Assembly (NCBI GenBank): GCA_021018995.1
Contig: CM037597.1
Location: 6,647,299-6,711,298 of the forward strand
DNA: 64,000 nt
Direction: 5' to 3'
DNA from: Chloranthus sessilifolius
Taxonomy: Eukaryota > Streptophyta > Magnoliopsida > Chloranthales > Chloranthaceae
The notes beneath the pieces are model-generated. The model did no database searches. It was not told the DNA's origin and saw nothing but the letters and a program-made list of their open reading frames with translations. Each line of letters begins with the position of its first letter. The first letter of the stretch is position 1. A program made the translations under genes and the position numbers. This document shows positions 45,945-58,061 of this stretch, piece by piece.

Positions 45945-48900
45945 TCAATGAAATAGCTGCGGGTATTGCTTGCGAATTTCGGCTTCGTGCTCCCAGGTAG
46001 CCTCTGCAGAAGAATGATTCCGTCACTTTACTAACACAAGTGGGATCATCTTAGTCCGTAACACCTGCTTCTTACGGTCTAGAATCTGCATAGGTTCCTC
46101 CACCAGGGTGAAGTTCAATCGGCTGAAAATTCAAGACCTGAGTTGGGTCTTTCACATATTTCTTCAATATGGAGACATGAAATACATTATGCATGCTTGC
46201 CAACTGTGGTGGCCGAGCAATCCTATACACAACTTCTCCAACCCAACCCAGTACTTCAAAAGGTCTAGTGTAACATGGACTTAGCTTTCCACGTTTCCCA
46301 AAATGCATCAAGCCCTTGGTTGGTGAGATCTTGACAAAGACCTTATCTCCGACCTAAAAATAGGTGTTAACTCTATACTAATTGAGCAGACAAGGAAACT
46401 TAAAGTATTGAACACAATCAAGTATACCTGAAACTCAACTTGCGTTCGATGAAGATCGGCATAACTTTTCTGGCGACTTTGAGCAACTCTCAATCTCTCA
46501 CGGATCAATCAAACCGTCTCAGTTGTATTGTCCACGATATCAGGTCTCAAAATAAGTTTCTCGTTGACTTCCTCCCAATTCAATGGAGATCTGCATCGTC
46601 GTCTGTATAGAGCTTCATAGGGAGCCATGCCAATACTGAACTGATAGTTATTATTGTTCGCAAACTCAATCAGAGGCAATTGTTGATCCCATGACCCGTG
46701 AAATTCTAACATGCACGCACGCAACATATCCTCTATGATCTAGTTCACTCTTTCAGTCTGCCCATCTGTCTGAGGATGGAACACTGAGCTAAAATCAAGT
46801 CTAGACCCCATGCCTTCTTGGAATCTCTGCCATAATTGTGATGTATAAAGCAGATCGCGATCATGCACAATACTAACCGGTATACCATGAAGTCTCACTA
46901 TCTCTTTAAGATACAACTCTGCTAGCTTGCTAGCAGTATACGTTGTACGATACAGCAGAAAATGTACAGACTTGGTCAGTCTATCCACAATGACCCAGAT
47001 GGCATTGTTTTTCCTCAACGTCCTCAGCAACCCCAATATGAAATCCATAGAAATGGCTTCCCATTTTCACTCAGGTATAGGCAAAGGTTGCAACAATCCT
47101 GCCGGATTCCAATGATCTACCTTTACTTGCTGGCAGACCAAGCATCTGGACACGTACCCTGCTACGTCCTTCTTCAAGCCTCTCCACCAAAAACTTTTCT
47201 TCAAATCCTGGTACATCTTGGTACTCCCAGGATATATAGCGTACATGAATTTATGAGCCTCTTCTAAAATAGTGTCTCGAAGCTCAACGTTGGTAGGTAT
47301 GTACACTCTATCTCGAAATAACAAGGTACCATCCACCTTGATGGAGAAATCTTCTCGAGTTTCACTGATCACTCCCTGTCTAATGGTCATAAGCTCATCA
47401 TCGACCATTTGGAGTTTGCGAATATTCTCAAATAATGTCGGCCTGATAACAAGGGTGGCCATCAAAGCGCTTGAACCTTTAACATCGAACCTCGTATCAC
47501 ACAAGGCCATATCCTCAAGCAAGCGCCACCGATGCACTCTCATAATGAGATGAGATAACTGAACTGAAGATTTCTGACTCAATGCATCCGCCACTACGTT
47601 GACCTTCCCATGGTGATACTGGATGGAACAATCATAATCTTTCAAGAACTCCATCCATCTCCGTTGTCGCATGTTCAGGTCCTTCTGGGTGAATAGATAT
47701 TGAAGGCTCTTGTGGTCGGTGAAGATATCAAACGTCTCACCGTATAAGTAGTGCTTCCAGATCTTCAAAGCAAAAATTACTGCTGCTAACTCCAGATCAT
47801 GAGTGGATAGTTCTTCTTGTGGTCCTTGAGTTGTCTAAAGCCGTAAGCGATAACCTTTTTGTGCTGATTGAGAAAACAACCCAATCCACCATAAGACGCA
47901 TCACTATATATAGCAAAACCTCCTCCACCAGAAGGTATAGCAAGCACTAGTGTTGTAGTTAAACGCGTCTTGGGTTCTTAGAAACTCTTCTCACACTGTT
48001 CCGTTCAATCAAACTTAGCATTCTTCTTTGTAAGTTGAGTTAGCGGACTTGAGAGTTTAGAGAACCCTTCTACAAAGCGTCTATAATATCCCACCAAGCA
48101 AAGGAAACTACGGACTTTCGTTACCGTCTTCGGTTGCTCCCAATTTACTACAGATTCGATCTTTGTGAGATCAACTGTTATTCCCTCCTTAGAATCAACG
48201 TGGCCTAAGAAACTGACCTGATCAAGCCAAAACTCGCACTTGCTAAGCTTGGCATATAGTTGGTTGTCCCTGAGTGTTTGAAGAGCAACTCGTAAATGTT
48301 GCACGTGTTCCTCTCTTGTCTTTGAATATATGAGGATATCGTCAACAAAAACCACCACTGATTTATCGAGGTGTGGCTTGAATACCCGATTCATCAAGTC
48401 CATGAACGACGCAGGTGGGTTTGTTAGCCCAAAAGGCATAACCAAGAACTCATAATGACCATACCTCGTGTGAAATGCGGTCTTGGAAACGCCGTCCACC
48501 TTAATCTTCAATTGGTGGTAACCCGACCTTAGATCAATTTTTGAAAAGAACCTTGCACCTTACAACTGATCAAAGAGGCCGTCAATCTGTGGCAATGGGT
48601 AACGATTCTTAATCGTTATCTTGCTTAACTGACGGTAATCGATGCACAGCCGCATCGAACTATCCTTCTTCTTCACAAATAATACCGGTGCTCCCCAAGG
48701 AGACACACTCGGTCTAATAAAGTCTTTGTCCAAGAGATCCTGAAGTTGATCCTTCAGTTCTTTTAACTTAGCATGCGCCATTCTGTACGGAGCCTTTGAC
48801 AACGGTTCAGTACCCGGTGCTAAATCAATTGTGAACTCGATCTCTCGATCAGGTGGCAATTCGGGTAATTCCTCAGGGAAGACATCTGGATATTCACATA

Positions 48901-49407
48901 CAACTGTGATAAGAGAGATGTCCCTCTTTTTCTCCTTATGATCTTGCAAGTAAGAAAGATATTCACAACATCCATTCTTCATCATACGCTTCGCTCAAAT
49001 AGCTGAAATGAATGGTGCGACTTTGGATTTGATTCTACAAAAGCAGAAGGATTTTATCTTTGGGGGTCGGAAGGTCACAATCTTTCGAAGACAATCCACA
49101 CTTGCATGGTACACTGACAGCCAATCCATTCCAAGGATCACGTCCAACCCTTCCATATTCAAAGTAATTATATTTGTCATCGTTTCGTGATCTTCAACCA
49201 TCACGATAACTGATTGATATACAGTATCCGTGCTTACAAAGCTTACCGTAGGTACAGATACAGCTAAGATAAAATCGAGGGTCTTGGGGATGATGTCTAA
49301 CTTCTCAGAGAATGACGGAGTAATAAATGAATGACTAGACCCGGGGTCTATCAATACTCGAGCATCGGCTTGACTCACATCGCCTTTACGACGCATGACA
49401 AGGGTAC
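45945..49407 (-). pseudogene. pol: Element I pro-pol (PR-RT-RH-INT-chromodomain)
   Basis: Protease LIDPGSSHSFITP (about 49340). RT keeps [19 protein letters not shown] (about 48630) and [14 protein letters not shown] (about 48350). RNase H keeps [12 protein letters not shown] and the linker [12 protein letters not shown]. Integrase has H-H and [11 protein letters not shown] (zinc finger), MDFILGLL, VHDRDLLY and TDGQTE. A 74-bp intron-like insertion (46354-46427) lies after the core. Stops lie near 46740 and 46508, in the zinc-finger-to-core linker near 47066, and at the conserved Trp of the chromodomain near 46030 (TGG to TGA). Ends at 45945-45947. The least damaged pol here, but still inactive. 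Confidence 0.9.
46354..46427 (-). other. 74-bp intron-like insertion in integrase of I
   Basis: On the minus strand TTTCAG|GTATACTTG opens it and CCTATTTTTAG|GTCGGAG closes it. Removal restores VEFQVGDKVF, as in A and B, which lack the insertion. The flanks form an AGGT direct repeat. Confidence 0.65.
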
Positions 49408-49540
49408 CTTTTATTTGTATATTAAACGTACAGAGTTAAGTGTACATCGATCACTAATATACCTATGCATAAACTTATCAAAACATGTGATAACATATGA
49501 ACATTAATGAATTAATTTAACTCTCAAAGCGTAATGATAC
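49408..49540 (-). other. Candidate gag-pro intron of element I (133 bp)
   Basis: Donor TCGAAG|GTATCATT and acceptor AATAAAAG|GTACCC on the minus strand; joining reads SNDVIEGTLVM in one frame. Confidence 0.75.
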
Positions 49541-50790
49541 CTTCGATGACGTCATTTGAAGTCAAGGCATCAGTTGCTATGACGGCATATGCTCGACCTT
49601 GAACAATAGGTCGAAAAGATCTTTGAGTAGATACCGATCCAGCCTCTCCTTGCTTTCCTTACTCTCCTCAAGAGAGTTCCTAACCATGTGGCCCATCTTG
49701 CCACACCTGTAGCACGCTCACATATCTCTCCTGTAGTCCTCTGTCTTGTGTGGTTTCCCACACTTGGCACATGATGTAGCCAGAGTAAATGAAGAGAACC
49801 GAGAAGATCCCTGTACGATAGAAGCTCCACTAGCAGATCCAGAAGATCGGAATGGTCTAGATGACACAGGTACTGCTGACCTCTGATAAGAACTCGGTCC
49901 TATAGATACTACTGGCCTAGAGTGAGTAGGGTATCTAGGAGGTCTTAAGAACCTAGCCCTCTTGTTCTAATCAGGGTCCTGAGATTGTCCCTGAAATGAC
50001 CTCTCCTTATTTTGCCTATCTCTCCAAGAAAACTGCTTCTGATTATCTTCTTCAGAAATAAGAGCCTTGGACATAACACCTGCATATGTCTCCAACTCCC
50101 ATAGGTTTGGCCTCAAGCCAGTTGAAAGAGCCCGCATCAACTTGGTAGCTACGTGTTGCGGAGCAAATATTGACAACCTATCGAACTCGTCACCATACTC
50201 ATGCACCGTCATAGCTCCTTGTTCCAACTTGATAAACTTCACTTCCCATTGATGCCTCACAATCTTGGGAAAGTACTTGTCATTGAAAGTTTCAATGAAC
50301 TCAGCCCACGTCTAAGGGGTATTGAGAAATTCTTGCTCACGGTGTCTTGATACTGATTTCCACCAAGGCCTAGCTTCCCCATCAAGCTTGAAGGTTGCCC
50401 AACGCACCTTCTCAACATCAGTGCATTGAAGCACCTCAAGATTTTCTCCATCTCCTTGATCCAACCCTCGGCCTCAATAGGATCTATTTGACCTAAGAAA
50501 TTTGGAGATCTCATTCTCCTAAATTTGACAAAGTCGTCGGGTTGATAAGGTGGTCTCGCTGCTTGTTGATTCATAGCAGCGGTCTGTTGAGCTACGTTGG
50601 CAGCCAAAGCTTCCAACACTTGCTCCATTCTACCATCACCACCTCCTCTCCCTGTTCCTAAGGGAACAACATTAGAAGCAGAAGTAAACCTTGCTCCATG
50701 TACAAGACCACTACCCTTAGCTATCTCTTCCATTCAAACTGTTCTCGGTCCGTCTCTACCTCTGCCACGTCCTCTAAACCGTGGGGTCAT
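49541..50790 (-). pseudogene. gag: Element I gag
   Basis: Starts MTPRFRGRGRGRDGPRTV at 50790, then a nonsense codon. The capsid-like region has MRSPNFLGQIDPIEAEGW and EQGAMTVHEYGDEF. Frameshifts lie near 50440 and 49830; knuckle residues (CAKCGKPHKTEDC-like) are readable near 49740-49770 in a shifted frame. Very close to H gag. Confidence 0.85.
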
Positions 50791-50889
50791 AATACTGGTC
50801 TGTCATTGTGAAAATAATAACATTGATCAGTACATAGATTGTAAAAACAATCAAACCTATAATTCCCATGGTTCAACCTAAAGCCTAGT

Positions 50890-50900
50890 CTCTGATATCA
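50890..50900 (-). promoter_or_regulatory. Primer binding site of element I
   Basis: The minus strand reads TGATATCAGAG two bases inside the 5' LTR; one change from the tRNA-Met complement. Confidence 0.78.
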
Positions 50901-50902
50901 AC

Positions 50903-53634
50903 TGTGACAGCCTGGATTTCCGCATCCGGAAACCCGTGCCATCAGGATCATAACCAGATGATCCCCAGAACAAAACAAAGAGTGTCTGCTCGTTTAGCGA
51001 AAGTCAGAGCAGACACCATCGGAAGTGACAGATCGAGTCATCATATAAGACTTTAAATAAAAGAAATAGAATAAAAACTATATATATATATATATATTAG
51101 TATAATCAAAAGAATATACATCCTCAAAAAGGAACCAAGAAGAACCACTAGTGATGGACATCCATTACCCAAAATAATTGTTCCCAATAATGGTTCCTAT
51201 AGAATGTATAAGACTATAAGTAAATATCTACAGTAAATAAATACAGAAATGTGGCCACCAGGCACACAGATAATCTAAAATATAGGTACAAATCCTAAAA
51301 ATAACACCAGACGACTACCCAAACTACTGATAGAACTCGTCAGCAGGGGTGTCAATGTCCTCCTCCTCAACCTCAGCCTCCGGCTCCGGCTAATAATCCG
51401 GGTCACTCTCCGTGCCGGAAACCCTAGCCTCAGAACCTATTATATAGAAACAAGGTGAGCTAACCATCTAAGCTCAATAGAAGAAACTCAAGTAAATTGC
51501 ATCTAAAATATAAAACATGGCTTGCAAAACATAACTAAGAAAGGATGTCAAATCAGAGAATGCGTATATAATGTAATAGATGCGCATGAGATGATCGATA
51601 TCGGATGCGTAACTTTAAAGAATGTAATGTATGCGTAACTTTAAAGAACAATGTATACGTAACTTTACAAAAATAGACTTTATTCTCAGAGTTTTTAGAA
51701 GCATGCATAAAATATTTAGTGACTTAAATTCTATACTTAAATAACTTCTATGAATATAGCACGTGGTAGCCAGATGTGTGCCGATGGGTAACCCCGGCCA
51801 TCGTCGTTCAATGAATTATTTCAAATAATTACATCAAGCCTCTTCAAAGGAGAGCAACTTGTGCCAGGGGGTTTACAAATCAGATACACGGATATCCCAC
51901 CGTGTCGGTCGTGGGTATCCTGCCACGTCAGGGGGATCCGTCACATGAACTTTAAATCAGAGCATATATCAGGATATCAGAAATTAGAGCAGAGCAGATA
52001 TACAGAAATCAGAGATGACAGAGCCTATCATATGCAAGGCATGCTTTTGAAACAATAGAAGTCAGATACAGTTACTCAGAAACCATGCAGTCAAATTGGA
52101 TACAAGTTAGGTTGAATTATCCCTACCTCAGAACAGATCTTTCTAAGCAAATCCAAAGCTTTTTAAAGTGTCCTGATCTTGATCTAGACCATATGTATAT
52201 TGTATTAAGTGTCAGAAGTGTCAGAAAACTAATTGGTACACTGCCCAGCAGTATTTTTCCTAGAAAATCAAGACAGACCAAAACAGGGAATTCGATTGAT
52301 CAATTCCTCTATTTGATCGATCGGATTCACATCTAATCGATCAATCACTGCAATTAATCGATCGGATGCCTTAATCCTTTACAAACAGAACAGAGGAAAT
52401 CTGATCGATCAATTCCCTATTTGATCGATCAATTCTCATATTTGATCGATTAAAACCAACATTTCACCTTTTCAGAACAGAGGAAATTCGATCAATCAAT
52501 CTCCTTATTTGATCGATCGGATCCTCAATTTGATCGATCAATTCTCATGTTTGATCGATCGAATTTTCAAAGTCAAAATTTCATAAAAATAGACCTCCTG
52601 TTATATAAGGTTTATATATCATTCGATCGATCAAATCCCCAGTTTGATCGATCAATATCCCATTTCGATCGATCAATTTCCCAATTGATTGATCAGTTAC
52701 CATTTGATCGATCACTTACATTTTGATCGATCAGTCTCCAATTTGATCGATCAAATCCCAGATTTGATCGATCGGATTTATCGGGCATTAACTTCTTCAA
52801 AAACACCCTTCTGTTATATAAGGGGTTTATAAAATTCGATCGATCAAATCTCAAATTTGATCAATCGGATTATAATTTGATCGATCAAATACTCAATTTG
52901 ATCGATCGAAAATGATAGTTTCTGTCATAAATGCATTCCGTTGATTTTTTTTAACCTAATTCCTCCATGAATCCTATGATTCTCCACGAATCATTCATGC
53001 ACACATAAATACATAATTATTGCATTATAACTCCTATATATAATTGGTAACCCACCTTCTTTAAGTTGATTCCTTGGTCCAAGGAAAACTTCAGCTCAAA
53101 GCGGTTCTTCGGATCCGAAACTTGAGAGTTTGCCGCTTTGAGATCTTCGAAAAACCAAAGGTACAACTCCATGCTAATACACAGATGTGTATTGCTCTCT
53201 CAAATGTATTCAACATCCACACATTGATTCCATCACGCCTTAACTCAAAGGATCCGAAATCTAGGGTTTCTCTCACACTTAGTTTCACATAGAAGATTTC
53301 AGAACCAACTCTTTTAGCTACAGATCAACAGGGAAGCAAGGAGTAGAGGAAATGCATTCCAACTCCTTACCTTCTCTTATAATTTACCAAGGAGAAATAT
53401 CCAGGATATTTCTATTTCCCAAGTGAAATTTCTGGTGTTGAATGCACACACTACACTTACATATACTCATTCTACAAAGGGTCCATTCGGATCTCAGATA
53501 AGTGTCGCAAGTGACATCTCACATCACACGCTTACGGATTAATAATCTTGATATTAATATTCTTATTATTAAATTTTAAATTCGTTTCGATTTTTGTGCC
53601 AGTTAGAAAGTTTCAGAATTTTAGGGTCGTTACA
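50903..53634 (-). repeat. 5' LTR of element I
   Basis: Starts TGTGACAGCC and ends GGGTCGTTACA, 2732 bp. Carries donor-like AAG|GTGGGT at 53056/53055, array (52286-52910), hairpin CGATGG...CCATCG (51782-51803), hairpin TGAGCT/AGCTCA (51456-51476), acceptor-like AATAG|GTTC at 51437/51436 and the acidic mini-frame 51324-51436. Confidence 0.92.
52286..52910 (-). repeat. Palindrome array TTGATCGATCAA in I 5' LTR
   Basis: About 27 copies; spacing in the ordered parts is 20-21 bp. Uninterrupted, so it shows the pre-insertion state of 40636-41548. Confidence 0.95.
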
Positions 53635-53682
53635 TTTGTTTTTGTTCATTCTCTTTTTTTGATGCTTTGCTTATTGGCCAAA

Positions 53683-54165
53683 ATGACCGAAAGCTATAAA
53701 AATATGAGTAGTGAGAATTTACCCACTACCATAACCACTTTGAAACTGAATTTCAACAATTACTTAGAATGGAAAAGAGTCATTATGCTCTATGTTCAAG
53801 GTCGTATAAAAAGGAGATTGTTGACTGGATCTACTCCAAAACCTAAGGCTAATGTTGTTGTTGCCGAGAAATGGGATGCGAATAATGCAATTATTCTTGG
53901 CTAACTTTTTAATTCAATGGATCCCTCTATATGTCGAACTTTCATATTTTATGACTCTGCTGCTAAGCTTTGGGACAAGTTGGCATATACTTTTGCTCCG
54001 TTTGATCGTGACACAAGAATTTATCAACTCAAGCAAATGATTGTTAAGTGCAAACAGAAGGATTCTTCTATAGGGGAATACTATAACACATTATAGAGTA
54101 TATATGTGGAAGGAGCTCAGTCACTATGAGCCTCTCTCTCCTCAATTTGGAATCTTCTACGGCCA
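53683..54165 (+). pseudogene. gag: Copia-type gag remnant
   Basis: Starts MTESYKNMSSENLPTTITTL; then LNFNNYLEWKRVIMLYVQG, DSAAKLWDKLAYTFAPFD, RIYQLKQMIVKCKQKDSSIG and, after a frameshift near 54095, WKELSHYEPLSPQF. This is the N-terminal half of a plant Copia gag (PF14244-like, from memory). A stop at 53904 follows IILG. No knuckle, protease or LTR of this copy is found. Confidence 0.8.
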
Positions 54166-55400
54166 AAAACAATTAAATGTTTAAATAGACCACTGGTATC
54201 ATACCCTTCACGGGGAGTCAAGAAACTACTCCTGTACGACCCATTTCTTGGAATGGCATAGGATGTGCCTTCTAATTTCATAATGTGCAGCCAGGTGTTT
54301 AATGATGTCGCTACTTTGGATAAGAAAGTGGATTTAATGTGAAAAGCTAATTATTTACCTTCTCTGCTTGTGTTACTAATATGCATGTACAACATAAACT
54401 AGTGTCCTCTATTTGCTATATATATAGAATCCTTGGTCACCTTATCTTTGTATTTTCATGTCACTTTGTATCTGTGCCCACATAAGTACCTTCATGCACA
54501 TGTTGTCGCAGCTTCCACCTCCAATGTGTGATAAAATGAAAGCTGAATTCATCCATGTATAAAAATGAAATCATCCACATAGTTATTTCCACCAAGGCTC
54601 CTTGCCTCTAATTTTTTAAGTGGGTATAAAGTATCAGCCTAGAGGCATGCTAAATAGCTAATAGGACATACCCATGGTGTCCATCTAGGGCAAAAGATCA
54701 CCTAAATAACCTTCTTTTTTATCTAAAACAAAAATATTTTCTTTTTTCTCTAGTCCTTTATGTTAAAGGCTAAACACTCTCAGTACACTTGTAATGATGT
54801 ATATATGTTTCGAATTGGGTTGGCTTTGCAAGTCTTATTCTCTAATCATTTATGTTTTGCTACTCTACAATCTTTCACGTTGTGTTAAAGAGGTTGGGTC
54901 CTCCATTGAAAATAAAAAAGTCTTGAGATAATGGCACACCAATCAAACGTCCAGTTTTAGATTTCACATGGAACATATCCCGAAAAAGTAGCCCTAAAAT
55001 CACATGGCAGACGTCACAGTCAAACGTGACTTTAAGACTACGATTTTGGGATTTGTACCACGTGTAGTCAAAAATTGAACGCTTCATAGGTATGCCATGA
55101 TCTCAAGATCCCTTGTGTGGAATATTGGAGCGAAACTCAATCTCCATTATCTAATCCGAAGCAATCAATGATTTTGAGCGTAGGTACCTGGAAGATTCCA
55201 TGGGTGCTATTAAAGCTACCCTAATATAAGGACCAGGTCCAAATTCAAACAAAACAGGACTATTTAATTATTAAAAAAATATGTATATTTTATTAATTTA
55301 TTTTTTTGTGCCTTTGAATAAAATTGATCCTTCCCTTGTAAGATTCATGACAAAGAAATAATTTATTTATTAATATTATTATTTTTAATATATACTAGTA
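54166..55400. other. Non-coding DNA
   Basis: AT-rich, no recognisable gene, repeat end or RNA gene. Possibly decayed Copia sequence at its left end. Confidence 0.5.
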
Positions 55401-55408
55401 CCTTTGAC

Positions 55409-55605
55409 CACGGTATCAAAAATTGGCCCATACCGATATGTATCGGCGATACGAATCGGTTTTCAGCCAAACCGATACGTATCGGGTTTCGGCCGATACG
55501 TCTCGGTTTCGACCGAGACTTTTACTTTTTATTTATTTTTATTTTTTTTTTAAATGGCCGGTATGTATCGGCCTCAGGCAAACCGATACCGATTTTAATG
55601 CCTTG
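55409..55605. mobile_element. hAT-like MITE rich in CCGATACG
   Basis: A 197-bp element flanked by perfect 8-bp duplication CCTTTGAC (55401-55408 and 55606-55613). Ends CACGGTATCAAAA and, on the other strand, CAAGGCATTAAAA form imperfect inverted repeats. The interior repeats CCGATACGTATCGG-type palindromes. No coding capacity. Confidence 0.78.
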
Positions 55606-55733
55606 CCTTTGACAAAAATTGATCCTTGCCTGGTAAGATTTTTGACAAAGTAGTCTCATGTTTTAAAGATAATCTATAAAAGGAATAAAATGGATGAACC
55701 ACTCAGCAAAACCATCAATCTAGAGTTAAAAAA

Positions 55734-57403
55734 ATGGAAGAAATCCAAGAGGGAATCAGTGAATTACTACTCCATACCACCACTCTAGACTTTGGCAAAG
55801 AATTCTCAAATGGCAAATCACCTGAGGAAATCATTCACTTCATCAATCAAGTTATTCAGCTCCATGGCACTAAGAAGTTGGATCACTTTTGGATCTTTCT
55901 CAATCCGATCGATCAGGTATTCTTCCTACCCAGAAATGTGGATTGAATTCGCGACTTCAAAAGCTCTTAAAGAGCTTGATCTTGACTTCTGTGAGGGAAC
56001 TGTAGAGCCATATCCAGCCAACTCAGGAAGAAAGCCATTTAGATTACCCAATCGTCTATTTAGTTGCCAGTCACTAACTGATCTAAATTTGGGTAATTGT
56101 GATCTCATTTCTTCAGCTAACTTCAAAAACTTTAGATCCCTTGAGACCCTCCGCCTTAGGCAGGTTAACATCACAAATTCCATGCTTGAGAGCTTGCTTT
56201 CCGATTGCCCAATTCTTCAAAATTTGACTCTTTGGGAGTGTTGTGATCTACTAGAGGACATCAAGATTTGTGGTCCAAATCTACAGCTTAAGAGGCTGAA
56301 GTTTTTAGATTGTTGGAATTCCTCGGTTACTGAGATTTATGCTCCCAATGTAGGCTTGATGGGAAACCGGAACACGATTGGACAACTACTCTGGCCAACT
56401 TCGCTCATGTTAAGATTTTGACCATTGGCTGCACGGCTCTCCTGGTATATTTCTCTATGATCCCAGTTTTTCTTAATAGCTAGAAGAATGTGAAAGGGAC
56501 TTTGTTACAACCATAGTGACAAATGTCTCCAATTTTTTGAAACAACCCTCAAAATCTCTGATTTTTCGCAGTCAATTAAGTCACCTATTAATCAGCTGAG
56601 TCTCCGAGTTCCCGATTAATCAGTGAATTATTCCCGATTTTCTCCAACTTTTTCCCTACTGATTGAAGAAGTTGATGATGAAAAAAGAAGTGGAAATTTA
56701 CTTCTGAAAAACAGGATTTATGGTTTATATCATTATGTACATATGTATTTATGAATTGGTGAATGATGGCTAGATATAATTTTTAAATGCTCGATATACT
56801 TCATTTTTGTTGCCTAAATGCATATATACTACCTTAGAGTTTTTCTCATATTTAAAAATTTTAAACCTGAATTTTTCCTGATTTTGCCAAATTTATGGGA
56901 TTTTTCCCTCACTGATTTATTCTCTGACTTGCCGACTTCTCATTAGAGATAAGTCTTCCATAACATTCGTTATTCTTTTACCACTTTTAATATATATTGT
57001 GTTTGTTTTTTTAGTTTGCACAAATTTTTACAAAGGGTGATTTTAAAGACGAAAATTTCCCTGTTACATTCTACAATATGCAAGAGTTGCAGATTCTACA
57101 AGATTATACCATCAACATCTATGGGCTAGTTTATGACTTCTTCAAATATTGGCCATGCCCATGTTTAGAAAAAAATTTCATTCAGGTAAGGCTACTTGAT
57201 CTCCTATAGTAATTTCTCTTCTTTGTTCCTTTTTATTCAATAGTGTATTAGCTGAATTTGTAAGAAGTTCCTATTTTGGTGGCCATCACTATGGTCAAAC
57301 CCGTTGACCGGTGAATGGTATAAGATCAACCTTAAGATGTACAATTGCTATTCTGGTCAGTTTGAAGAGAATATGCAACTGCTTATTGAGTCTTTCAGTT
57401 AAG
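55734..57403 (+). pseudogene. F-box/LRR (FBD-type) gene remnant lacking its F-box
   Basis: F-box/LRR proteins are substrate receptors of SCF ubiquitin ligases. The first frame starts MEEIQEGISELLLHTTTLDF: the usual F-box (about 40 residues starting ISELP) appears deleted between ISEL and LHTTTLDF. LRR-like units follow (LFSCQSLTDLNLGNC, NFKNFRSLETLRLRQVNI, CPILQNLTLWEC). A frameshift (extra base near 55917) lies after LNPIDQ and another near 56355-56362, beyond which DWTTTLANFAHVKILTIG continues. A second exon at 57015-57185 (NMQELQIL...CPCLEKNFIQ) has good splice sites; a third, 57253-57403, is weaker. Dead as read. Confidence 0.75.
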
Positions 57404-57407
57404 GTAT

Positions 57408-57730
57408 GTTTGTGATTTCTAATCACACTACAATTAGCAGTTTCAGTCCTTAATGGGATAGGACTCTTTGGCTATAAATATAAGGGGTGCCTGATCCCAA
57501 CGATAGCTCGACGTAATTCAATCCTCTCTATTGGCGAGAGCATCCCCATTGTGCTAGGAGACATTGAACACGAGAACATCGTTGAAGATCGGCAACCAAC
57601 CATCGATGGCTAACGCTCAAGGTGCGCATATTTATAGTTTATATATTTATTGTTTTTGATTGATCGTGCGCCTAGATCTTTAGGCTTAATTTTGGATGGT
57701 CGGATCGTCAGATCCATTTAGATTCCATCA
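57408..57730 (+). repeat. Candidate 5' LTR of Copia element F
   Basis: The right boundary is firm (CA before the primer site). The left boundary, TGTTTGTGATTTC, is chosen for the TG start just after the F-box remnant. Confidence 0.5.
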
Positions 57731-57732
57731 AT

Positions 57733-57745
57733 TGGTATCAGAGCC
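57733..57745 (+). promoter_or_regulatory. Primer binding site of Copia element F
   Basis: TGGTATCAGAGCC, a perfect initiator tRNA-Met complement, 2 bp after the LTR end. Confidence 0.88.
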
Positions 57746-58061
57746 ATGATTGGCGTTATGATCGGTCAAAGCTTTAAAATAAGTTTTTTTTTGTTTTTTA
57801 ATAACTTTTTTATAAAAAAAAAAAAAAAATCGGCACCGATTGCTAGCTGTTTTTAATGGCTGTTTTATAAGAAAAAAAAAAAAAAACAAGGAAAAGGGAT
57901 TGCCGGTACGGGTTTTTCCGGCTACCGGATTGACACCGGCAACTGGCCGGCGTCGTGGCCGAACGGATGGTCCACCAGACCGTCGGGTCTGGTCACCGGT
58001 CAGGGGCGGGGGGGATGGCTGCACATCAAAAAAAAAAAAAAAAAAAAATTTTGGGGTTTTT
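57746..58061 (+). other. Copia leader, A-tracts and GC-rich block
   Basis: Three A-runs (57814-57828, 57871-57886, 58028-58048) separate GC-rich sequence dense in CCGG words. No conserved frame; the open frames across it are low-complexity artefacts. Confidence 0.6.

Larger units (their letters stand above)
39577..53634 (-). mobile_element. Ty3/Gypsy chromovirus I (Tekay/Del-like) with nested insertions
   Basis: Minus-strand element with a 5' LTR (50903-53634) and a 3' LTR that is truncated at its outer end and carries two insertions. The internal part holds gag, intron, pro-pol, palindrome array, the start of a 3' ORF and the polypurine tract. No target duplication can be checked because the left end is lost. 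The left neighbour (H) and the right neighbour (a Copia gag) are unrelated. Confidence 0.88.
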
